Notes under the pieces: generated by a model
Told to the model about the DNA's origin: nothing
Database searches by the model: none
What the model saw: only the letters and a program-made list of their open reading frames with translations
Position numbers and translations under genes: made by a program
Shown: piece after piece, positions 55,338 to 64,000 of the stretch
Position numbering within the stretch: the stretch's first letter is position 1
Layout of the letters: every line of letters starts with the position of its first letter
From: Agroathelia rolfsii
Lineage: Eukaryota > Basidiomycota > Agaricomycetes > Amylocorticiales > Amylocorticiaceae
NCBI GenBank assembly: GCA_018343915.1
Contig: JABRWF010000005.1
Span: forward strand, 2,577,001 to 2,641,000
Direction of reading: 5' to 3'
DNA: 64,000 nt

Positions 55338-55929
55338 GGTGTCGAAAAGAGAGCGATCGGGATTGCTGGGAGGCAGAAAGGGGCAAACGATGTACAGAGG
55401 GAAGGGTGAATATAAAGAACGGAAGAAAAAGAGAGAAAGAGAACTTGAAAGAGATGAAGAGAGAGAGAGAGAGAGACAGGGCAGGAGACCGTTGGCCCAG
55501 CAAGGTCGCTCTGTCAAGGGTATAGTAGTAGTGGACTGACAACACTGACTGACAGTGTAGTAACCGCATCTCAATCTCCCATCATCCATCTCGGGATCGG
55601 CCTAGTGACCCGTGATGGCACGTGATTGTGATCGGGTCTCGGGGCGGACGGCCGGCATAGGCGTAGGAGCACGGAAAGATGCCATATCGGGAAGGATCAC
55701 ATGTCCCTACCCCGCATTATTATTGTTATTATTATTATTATTATTTTCATCTCTCGGGAATAACGCCAATGATCTGTACAGCCGAAATCACTGACAAGTC
55801 ACCAATCCGGATGGCTTACTTGCCCTACCCTTCCTCTCTCTTCCCCACACGGGTCCATTTCATACGTAAACCAGTCTCACAACCCCTCACCCCGGGGGAG
55901 ACACCCACCGTCCTTTCTCTCATACAATC
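55338..55929. other. Divergent promoter region with (ATT)n
   Basis: 592 nt separate the starts of the MARVEL-like gene and the GH95 gene. They hold purine-rich sequence (GAGA runs, 55430-55480) and an (ATT)n array at 55716-55747. No gene is seen. Confidence 0.65.
55716..55747. repeat. (ATT)n microsatellite
   Basis: About ten ATT units with one G interruption, ~180 bp upstream of the GH95 start codon. A simple repeat in a promoter, likely variable between strains. Confidence 0.9.
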
Positions 55930-58900
55930 ATGAAGGGCGTCCTGGTGCGCTACACGCAACATGACCTGTTCTACAAACACTACAAACACCTCTTGTACTC
56001 CGCAATCATCGCCATTGCACTCGCTTTCATCTCTACCCTCTGGTTGCTTCATGGTTTCCAAACCGTCCCTGTCAGGGTCTTCTGCACCGAACCATGTCTT
56101 CCGCAAGATTTTCCGGCTAGTGGCAATGGCCTGTGGTTCACATCTCCCGCTACGTGGTGGTCGACACAGTATTTGCCTATAGGAAATGGGCATCTTGGCG
56201 GTACGATACCTTTTGATCTTGTAATGCTAGTTTTTGACTCAAGATATCTGAAAATTAAAAATTAAAAAACAAAAAAAAACAAAAACAAAACAGCTATGGT
56301 CTCGGGCGGAACATCATTTGAAATAGTCCAGATCAACATCGAAAGTCTATGGAGTGGTGGTCCATTTCAGGATCCTGTAAGTCGGGGATGCTCCATCCTG
56401 CTGAATCATTTCTTACTTTTAATTTCCGTAGCTTTACAATGGTGGCAACCCACCCGCCGATGCGCGCACTTCATTAGCCGAAGATATGCAGTCCATTAGA
56501 GATACCATCTTCTCATCAGGGACTATTGACAGTATGTTCTAAACACCCGAAAATGATTGCACTAGTCTCAATCAAAATCAGATATCGATGTACTGCAAGA
56601 GCCTGCGGGCGCATATGGTGAGATTCTGGATATCAATAGGCTTTGTAATCTAGTTCTTATACGTGTATTCCCTTATAGGGTCTTATGCTGGTGCTGGTTT
56701 TCTCACTACAACCGTTGATATATCCGGCAATGTTTCGGGTTATGCTCGTTGGCTAGACTTAGATGATGGAATTGCCAAGGCTACATGGACCCAAGACGAC
56801 CAGATTTTTAATAGGTGAGTTGTAATTTCAAATTCAATCCTGTTACTGACATTCTATCAGAGAGACATATTGCTCGGAACCTGCCCAAGCATGTGTACAG
56901 CACTTTTACTCCGATTTCGACCTTCCTGATACAACCGTCGCGTTTGATACATCGATAGAGACCGGGTTCATAACGCCCAACATAACCTGCCTGGACAATG
57001 TACCTGGTGCGATTCAAGTGCGCAACACCGCCCCAGGGGCAACCGGCATGCTCTACGAGATCCTCATCAGCGTCGAGGCCCACCCATCCAGTGCCGTTAT
57101 CAATTGCGTATCACAATCAGGCGGATCAGCAAACGCAACCATCACTGTTTCTGGTGCAACTGATACTTGGATCACCTGGGTCGGAGACACCGATTTCTTG
57201 CAGACGGCCTCCAATTTTACGTTCCAAGGGCCTGATCCGCACCTAAGCCTTGTCTCGACTCTGACGCAAGTCTCAAGCTCGGGTCAATCGAACCCTGCTG
57301 AACACCAAGCCGATTTGAAATCGCAGTACTTGCAGGATTATCATGCTCATGTGACGCCACTTTCGCTCTCTTTGGGACCAACTTTGGATAGAGATGAGAT
57401 TCAGCCGATAGACGTTGCCAAGGCAGCATATTTAACTGATGTTGGAAATCCTTGGTTAGAATGGGTTTTATTTAACTATGGACGGTATATGCTCGTTACG
57501 AGTGCTCGTGGGTCCTTGCCCTCTAATTTGCAGGGTGTTTGGGCCGATGGGGCAACGAATGCTTGGAGTGCTGGTGAGGAGTTTCCTTGATGCGATTGTT
57601 TTCCTTTGTCTGACCTTTACCTCCTTTTCTGTTATGTAGATTATCGTAAGCCCCGTTATGTATTGCTCTTCTCAGATATGTAGCTCACCGGTAGACACTG
57701 GATCTCGTTTTTAGACGCTAATGTGAGTAGCAAAAAAAAAAAACTTGCTTTGAACGCATTAATCTCAAACTGATATTTGACATAGATTAATACTCAAATG
57801 AATTATTGGGCTGCGGAAATGCTTAACCTTCCTTTGAATATCACTCAGTCGCTTTGGGATTACTTGCAGGTGACTCATCTCTACACTGCATCGCTTTTAT
57901 ATGAAGCTAACCTCGTCTAGTTTAATTGGGCACCTCGCGGCACTTATACCGCGCAAGTTTTATACAATATTTCGGAAGGTTGGGTCACCCATAACGAGGT
58001 AATTTTTTCCTACTCTGTCCTGATTTTATCATGCACTAACGACGATTGTAGATGAATGTAAGACTTATGGCTTCCTTTGTTTTGATATTGTCGACTGAGG
58101 GCTAATACTATATGCTAGATCTTCGGCCATACAGGCATGAAGCTCTCCGGGAACTCGGCACAGTGGTCTGATTATCCAGGCAAGTCGCAATGATTACTGC
58201 GTACTGCCAATTTATCACGCGCATACTAACCAAATTTTCATCTTTATCAGAATCTGCGGTGTGGATGGTGTGTATAATTTTATCAAGACACGACTACCTG
58301 TATTTCTTATCCAGAACACAAACTAGATGATTCACGTCTGGGATCATTTTGATTTTAGCGGCGACGTCGAATGGTGGCAGCGCCAGGGGTACCCGCTTGT
58401 GAAAGGCGTAGCCTCCTTCCACCTCCAGAAGTTGATTGAAGATCGCTATTTCAACGATTCGACGCTCGTCACCGCGCCGTGTAACTCGCCGGAGCAAGTA
58501 CCTATCACTTTTGGTGAATCCTTATGTTCTTGCACGTCAAACCCACTTGGGCAATCGCTCATTAATGCTGTATGCGTGCAGGATGTGCCCATGCACAACA
58601 GGTGATATGGCAGTTGTTGAATGCGGTCGAGAAGGGATTCAATGCATCTGGAGATAGCGATCTCAAGTTCCTTCAAAGTAAAGCTTCAGTCCATTCTATA
58701 TTACGAATTGAGCTAAGTAACGCTTTCCATAGCTGTTCGAGATGAGCGTGCTCGCATGGACTACGGTGTCCGCATTGGCTCCTGGGGACAGCTACAGGGT
58801 ATAATTCAAATTTGTTTTGCTTTCTTCTCATTTACTCATTGATCATCATTTTTTTACTACAGAATGGAAGATCGATATGGATTCTCCCACAGACACCCAT

Positions 58901-59744
58901 CGCCATCTGTCGCATCTTATTGGCTTATACCCGGGCTACGCACTCACACACTATAACCCCTCCTTCCAACCCGTGAAGAACCTATCTCAGCCGGAGCGGT
59001 ACCTCAACTATACTAACGCGGATGTCGTCGAGGCCTCCGAGATCAGTCTCATCCATCGCGGGAACGGCACAGGTCCGGATGCCGATGCGGGGTGGGAGAA
59101 AGTCTGGCGCGCGGCTGCATGGGCGCAGCTGGGCAACGCGAGCGAGTTTTACCATGAGTTGACGGTTAGTTGGTTTTTCTTTTAGCTCTTTTATATATCT
59201 AACAACCGTCGATTAGTACACGATTGAACGTGACTTCGCCGGAAACCTATTCAGCGTCTACAACCCCTTGGATCCGGACCCACTCAACATATTCTTCCAG
59301 ATTGATGCTAACCTAGGATATCCTGCTGCGGTTCTGGTATGCATATGCTCAATCGCCCTATACCTCGCCTCTTCATCTTACTGATTAACATTCGCCTTTT
59401 AGAACGCACTGATTCAAGCGCCCGACGTACCTGCAATCGATGTCCCTCTGGTGATCACACTCCTTCCCGCTCTGCCCAGCCAGTGGGCTTCACAGGGCCA
59501 TTTAACTGGCGTCCGCGTACGGGGTGGAATTACGGTCGATTTATACTGGAAGGACGGACGGCCGACAAGCGTTTTGTTTGCGGTTGATAATGATGACGGG
59601 ACGAGGACGGTGGTTGACAGAGAGGTGGTGGTAATATATGATGGTGCTGTTGTCGCCAACTTCGTGACCAGTCCCGGGTTGAAGAGGGCGGTGACAAAGT
59701 TTGGACAGGCAGTGAGGTTCAGAGGACAGCGTGCGGATTATTAA
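55930..59744 (+). CDS. GH95 family glycoside hydrolase (alpha-L-fucosidase type), membrane-anchored
   Basis: Predicted inverting hydrolase acting on terminal alpha-1,2-L-fucose or L-galactose. ATG at 55930, TAA at 59742-59744. Residues ~1-21 are basic and cytosolic; ~22-42 (YSAIIAIALAFISTLWLLHG) form one hydrophobic segment without a clear cleavage site, so a type II anchor is likely. The GH95 N-domain starts FTSPATWWSTQYLPIGNGHLG. The catalytic core has NINTQMNYW with the Asn pair, TAPCNSPEQ with the putative acid Glu, and MDSPTDTHRHLSHLIGLYPG with the Asp region. Many N-glycosylation sequons are present. The gene is very intron-rich, with exons of 6 nt (57640-57645), 8 nt (57715-57722), 6 nt (58052-58057) and 17 nt (58251-58267). 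The intron 58181-58250 has a GC donor. Confidence 0.88.
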
Positions 59745-59986
59745 GAATCGTCTTTCTTTTTTCCTTTCTTTTCCTTTCTTTTTCCTTTCTTTTATTTCAT
59801 TTCCTTTTGAAGTTTGTGGTTCATGACTCTACACGAAGGAACTGTAACATCATCACGACCATTTTAAGTAAGGAATTCAAACATCACTGATTTTTGTATT
59901 ATAGGGGTTTCAGTTGTACATATATGTACTACTTCATGTACTAGCACATGTTTATTTATTCACTTTCTTGACTTTACGACTTTCAA
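59745..59986. repeat. Convergent intergenic region with CCTTTCTTTT-type repeats
   Basis: This short gap between GH95 and the first questin-oxidase-like gene begins with a pyrimidine-rich tandem array of CTTTCTTTTC-like units (about 59752-59810). It may lie in the GH95 3' UTR. Confidence 0.7.
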
Positions 59987-61719
59987 TTACGCCTTTTCAG
60001 CCCACGCCTCGTCCCACCCGAGCGCACTGTGATCCCAGTCCCCGGCGGGTTGACCATGATCTACCCATCCCATGTAATCCGTCATCATTCCAGCAGCTCT
60101 CACGAACAGTGTTCCGTCCACTTTAGCAAGGCCGGGCAGTATCTCTGTCTCGACGCCGTCATCTCCCTTAGTTACCGCACCGGGAACTTTGCTAGGCTCC
60201 GTCTGCCCATACTCCCTTGCACCGTACACAAGCGTTCGCATTGATTTTGTGACGTGAGAGTCCGGTGCGTGCAGCGAAGAGGTGATCAGAGCCGCCCAAG
60301 GGTTATAATCCTCGTCTTTTACACTATGGTGCTGTCCTTTGACAGGCGGACGTGGCAGCTCCGTCGCGTCCATCACCAAAGTCGCATCAATGCGAGGTCT
60401 GCCCCTGGACAAGACAGTGACAATAAACGCCACAGTGTATGCATATAGCAAGCTGCGCACATGCTTCTCGTCATGCTGTAGTGTCGACACGTAACTCTTG
60501 AGGAATAAGGAGGATGTGACGAGATGCATGAGGAAGAAGTCGAGGCGGGGCGCTTTGCCCGGTTTGCCCGTGGCAAACATCAGCAGAGTGCTGGTCCATA
60601 TGAATTCGGGCACTTTGTGTGTCAGGTTGGAAGATGGTGTTGATTGAATGAAGGATGTGATGAGCTTTTGGATTTCGGATGTGCGTTCTGAACCGGCCGT
60701 GGCTTCTTCCATGCGTTTGTTGATGAAGGCGTCTGGATCATAGGGGCCAGGTTTGAGAACCGGAGAGGTATAGACTTGCTTTAGGAGCTCCAGAACAGTA
60801 ATTGGACGAGAGTCAGGGTTGAAGGACAGGTTGATGTTCTCGGGTTGGTATAGGTTTAGAGAATCGCGGGTGACAGCTGTCTGTGCGAGGCCTGAAGTAA
60901 ATCGTGGTTCAGAATTGTGATTATGACATATATTACTTTGCAGTATGATGTACCTGTAGCAATAATTCCATCGATACCGAACTCAATTCCATGCTAGGGA
61001 GAAGTTATGTGGTCAGATGGAGCTCAAGTAGGATAGTATTAGCGCATGTATTTACTGCAAGTTGAATAAAAGGGTGGATGCTATACATTTGTTCGCCTGA
61101 GCGCCGAGCCTTTTAGTTTTTACAAGATCAATACTCACACACCACTCATCAAGCGCCCCAGCATATGTGCTTGTAAAGCATCTTCGTCCAATATGAATCG
61201 CTCCAGTGCCTTTTTGGCGCCGTTCTCTTTAACATACCCTGAGAAGAAATCGACCAGTGCGCCGTATGCACTAACGAATACGAATCAAGAAAATATCCAT
61301 GCCACCTTTAGGACTAAAACAACTTACTCGGGATTTCCTGCATACTGTTTCCAATTCTCTGCATTAACGGAAATGCCTTCGCCCTTGCCGTCTGGGAAAA
61401 TAGGTCTCTGGATCTGGATCTCCTCATTGTTGATATTACGCAATAGACCAATGGGTGCACCGAGATCATATGCAGCTAAGACACTGACACGCAAAGAGTA
61501 ACGATCATGATTATGATGGACAGTAGCAATATGGCATGCGCTCACTTACTGGTGGCACAGATGATTGTGAAATCCTCTGGTGTTAAAATAGCAGTGATGA
61601 GATTTGGCATCCTTGCGAAGTAATTCCTCTGTGAATTTCTTGCTTGAGGCGGTAATACCTGGCAAGTTCAAAAGGCCCTTTGTTCGTAGGGAAGAGAGTG
61701 CACGTATGTCTGAAGCCAT
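59987..61719 (-). CDS. Questin-oxidase-like protein, tandem copy 1
   Basis: Member of the questin_oxidase-like family (DUF4243 type), named after an enzyme that opens the anthraquinone ring of questin in fungal polyketide pathways. ATG at 61717-61719; the last exon is 59987-60891. Family hallmarks: HHCYFNTRGFHNHLCHH followed, across an intron, by VLAAYDLGAP; HMLGRLMSG; HGIEFGIDGIIATGLAQTA; and the C-terminal LDFFLMHLVTSSLFLKSY and NPWAALITSSLHAPDSH. The two His-rich stretches probably hold the active site. Copy 2 lies 620 bp upstream on the same strand. Most family members have no known substrate, and no polyketide synthase is in the window. A SINE-like insertion ends 64 bp upstream of the ATG. 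Confidence 0.88.
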
Positions 61720-61782
61720 TGAGGTCGAGATAGTCCAGCTGAACGCTTGCAGCAGTTCAGTTATATAGGGTTTATGTATTGC

Positions 61783-61796
61783 GTATTAATCAGATG
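61783..61796. repeat. Target-site duplication, left copy
   Basis: GTATTAATCAGATG, 14 bp, repeated exactly at 61996-62009 on the other side of the poly(A)-tailed insertion. Confidence 0.85.
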
Positions 61797-61995
61797 GTCA
61801 CCGCAACCTAGGCGCTGACATCACAACCCACCGCACACACAACACCTACATTGCACAGCACCTACCACACCTAGCTATACCCCTCCCACTTTAGTCACCT
61901 ACCACTATTCTTCCCGCTCAGAGCCAGGGCTCTCCCCTGGACTCCGGTTTGCCTTAGTAGCATGATAGGAGTTAAAATAAATTAACCAAAAAAAA
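61797..61995 (+). mobile_element. SINE-like retroelement insertion with poly(A) tail
   Basis: A 199-bp segment lies exactly between two perfect 14-bp direct repeats. It starts GTCACCGCAACCTAGG, is C/A-rich (CACC repeats) in the middle, and ends with TTAAAATAAATTAACC then a run of eight A, as expected for target-primed reverse transcription. There is no coding capacity. I could not find convincing RNA polymerase III A and B boxes, so it may be a SINE, a 5'-truncated LINE fragment, or a retroposed RNA. It lies between the questin-oxidase-like genes, in the promoter or 5' leader of copy 1. The intact duplication suggests a recent event. Confidence 0.7.
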
Positions 61996-62009
61996 GTATT
62001 AATCAGATG
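61996..62009. repeat. Target-site duplication, right copy
   Basis: Exact second copy of GTATTAATCAGATG, directly after the A-tail of the insertion. Confidence 0.85.
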
Positions 62010-62342
62010 AACTTGGTCATTGGGCAATCGTAATGCCGACCATGACCGGGGATGTCTTCTGGTCACGTCTATCCAAGACTCAAGTGTGCCGGTATCGTGA
62101 CGTAGTGGTATTGAAAAGAACAGTTGGCTCCGACTTCAGAACCCCGAAGAACCCGAGAAATCGGGGCAAAATGGCAGACTGAGGTTATGTCGAGATCATG
62201 GCAGTGTGACATGCTCTTTGGTTTCTAATTGGCCAGAGTCTTAAATCCTTGTACAACCAGGAATTTCAAAATCGCAGTGTAAGTAAACATCATATTCATA
62301 TTAGTGAATGCTTATATCCAACAATTGAGCAATTGAGCCATA

Positions 62343-64000
62343 TTAATATTCCCATCCCTCGCTCCACTCAAGCACACTCCTATCCCAATCCCGGTCCTCT
62401 TCTCCATGATCAACCCATCCCATGTAGTTCATCAGAACTCCGGCGCTTCTGACGAACAAAGTTCCATCCACCCTGGCAAGACCTGGGAAGGTCTCTACAT
62501 CGGTGCCATCTTCCCCTTTCATCCAAGCACCGAGGGCCTTCCCGGGCTCCGTCTCTCCAAACGCCATCGCTCCATATACCAAGGTCCGCATGGTTTTCTT
62601 TACATGGGACTCAGGCGCGTGGAGAGAAGATGTGATAAGAGCACCCCACGGGTTGTAATCCTCATCCTTGATTAGCTGCTCTTTAACGGGTGGACGCGGT
62701 GTCTCTGCTGTATCCATGATTGCGTTCCCATCAATGCGCTGTCGACCTCGGTACAACCAGGTGAGAATGAATATCATCATATATGCGTAGAGGAAGCTAC
62801 GTTTGTGACGCTCCTGAGTGAGAACAATCATGTAACTCTTGAGGAACAGCGACGAGGTTACAAGGTGCATGTTGAAGAAGTCCAGTCGCGCGGGTTCACC
62901 GCGTTTCGTAACACCAAACAGCAGCAATGTACTAGCCCAGATAAATTCTGATACCTTGGCTTCTAAGCTCGCAGCAGGTATCGACCTGACAAAGGTAGTG
63001 ATAAACTTCTCGAGCTCCACTCTGCGAGCACCAGCGTAAGCGTTTATCTGGCTTGGGTAGAAGGCAGCGCGCGGGTCATAAGCACTACGATCAAACACAG
63101 GAGAATTGTAAATCTGTCTCAAGACTTCCAACACGGTAACTGGACTGGAGTTAGCAATGAACGAAAGGTCGAGGTTATCTGCAGGTTGAATGATGTCCAT
63201 ATCGTCTTCTGTTATGGTTGTCTGTGCAAGACCTGAAAGAATACTGTCGGTTAGATGTTTCAAATAAATAAATAGTTAAACAAGACCTGTTGCAACAATC
63301 CCATCGATGCCAAATTCAAGCCCGTACTATATTAATTTAGTCAGAGGATGGCTTGCAAGGGAAACGATATAAAACACACGGCAATCTGGATCATAGGATG
63401 AACACTAAAAAAATTTTAGTTAACTTAAGATGCTGAGAATAATAGGTATTCAGATAAAATACTCACAGGCCATGCATCAGGCGGCCAAGCATATGTACTT
63501 GTAAAGCATCGCTATCAAATATGAACTTTTCCAATGTCTTCGAGATTCCGTGCTGTTCGATGTACTTTGAGAAGAAATTAACAAGTGCGGCATACGCACT
63601 GAAATTTTCTGTGAGATAATGCACTTTTGAGGGAGAAAACCGGGCAACCTACTTTGGTTTTCTGGTATAATGCTTCCAGTTGTCTGAATCAACAGAGATT
63701 CCAGGGTTTTTGCTGTCCAGTGCGATAGGTCTCTGCGGTTTCACCTCGATATCGTAAAGTTTACAAAGAAGACCAGCTGGCGCGCCGAGATCGTACGCAG
63801 CTAACACGCTGACATAAAGAAAGGTTAACTTCTAGTATCCAGCTTTGGAAAGGACAGCCGATCGAGCTTACTGGTGAGACACATGGTTGTGAAATCCCTG
63901 TGGATTGAAATAGCAATGATGAGTTTCAGCATCCTTGCGGAGCAGCTCCTCAGTACATTTCTTGCTGGAAGCCGTAATCCCAGGCAAGTTCAGGATGCCT
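62343..64000 (-). CDS. Questin-oxidase-like protein, tandem copy 2, 5' partial
   Basis: The gene runs off the right edge, so the N-terminus is missing. The stop is TTA at 62343-62345. The order of motifs is as in copy 1: LPGITASSKKCTEELLRKDA near the edge, HHCYFNPQGFHNHVSH, VLAAYDLGAPAG, HMLGRLMHG, EFGIDGIVATGLAQT, FFNMHLVTSSLFLKSY, NPWGALITSSLHAPESH and the C-terminal GVLMNYMGWVDHG. Introns fall at matching positions. Conservation is higher in the His-rich and C-terminal blocks than in the linkers, which suggests that both copies are under selection. The upstream flank is outside the window, so further copies or pathway genes may follow. Confidence 0.88.

Noticed and set aside
61797..61995. 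tRNA-derived SINE promoter boxes
   Set aside because: I could not identify convincing A and B boxes, so the element is called SINE-like only on the basis of its tail and target-site duplication.

Overview
The window is nuclear DNA of a filamentous basidiomycete, most likely a plant- or wood-decaying Agaricomycete. The genes are broken by many short introns (about 45-70 nt, GT-AG, with a few GC-AG). The products match fungal families, including a full-length basidiomycete-type cellobiose dehydrogenase (AA8 cytochrome plus AA3 flavodomain, no CBM). I cannot name the species. There are no CRISPR arrays, no rRNA or tRNA genes I could support, and no autonomous transposon.

Layout: 1-4671 (+) 3' part of a disordered-plus-alpha/beta-hydrolase protein; 5647-9699 (-) aldo/keto reductase with unusually long introns and two unresolved splice problems; 10537-11430 (+) small unknown protein; 11431-18960 a 7.5 kb gene-poor stretch that hides phase-consistent minus-strand exons at 17328-18024; 18961-20811 (+) FN3-like/coiled-coil protein; 21268-25416 (+) mitochondrial isoleucyl-tRNA synthetase; 25613-28535 (+) prolyl-tRNA synthetase with an in-frame presequence-like extension; 29606-31652 and 32303-34269 (-) two tandem B-type cyclins; 35702-36622 (-) Spg1/Tem1 septation GTPase; 36623-39240 gene-poor; 39241-42707 (+) cellobiose dehydrogenase; 42970-43926 (-) V-ATPase subunit E; 44187-46527 (-) eIF3 subunit l; 46912-50929 (+) terminal nucleotidyltransferase with an apparent second, dead nucleotidyltransferase half; 51144-53597 (+) Ypk1-type AGC kinase; 54322-55337 (-) MARVEL-like membrane protein; 55930-59744 (+) membrane-anchored GH95 alpha-L-fucosidase-type hydrolase; 59987-61719 (-) and 62343->64000 (-) tandem questin-oxidase-like genes, with a poly(A)-tailed SINE-like insertion between them.

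Most genes are housekeeping: translation (two tRNA synthetases, eIF3l), the vacuolar proton pump, and cell-cycle and growth control (cyclins, Spg1, Ypk1). CDH and GH95 are the carbohydrate-active genes. The questin-oxidase pair looks like an accessory metabolic locus that continues beyond the right edge.

The most unusual points are: a TUT4/7-like tandem nucleotidyltransferase architecture; micro-exons of 6-18 nt that carry catalytic residues in GH95 and CDH (and possibly the aldo/keto reductase); the cyclin tandem with a shared promoter 9-mer; a SINE-like element with a perfect 14-bp target-site duplication 64 bp upstream of a start codon; GC-AG introns in three genes; and a predicted 28-nt intron. 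Gene models were built by hand from splice consensus and reading phase. For those where I summed the exons, the total is a multiple of three and the protein length is plausible.
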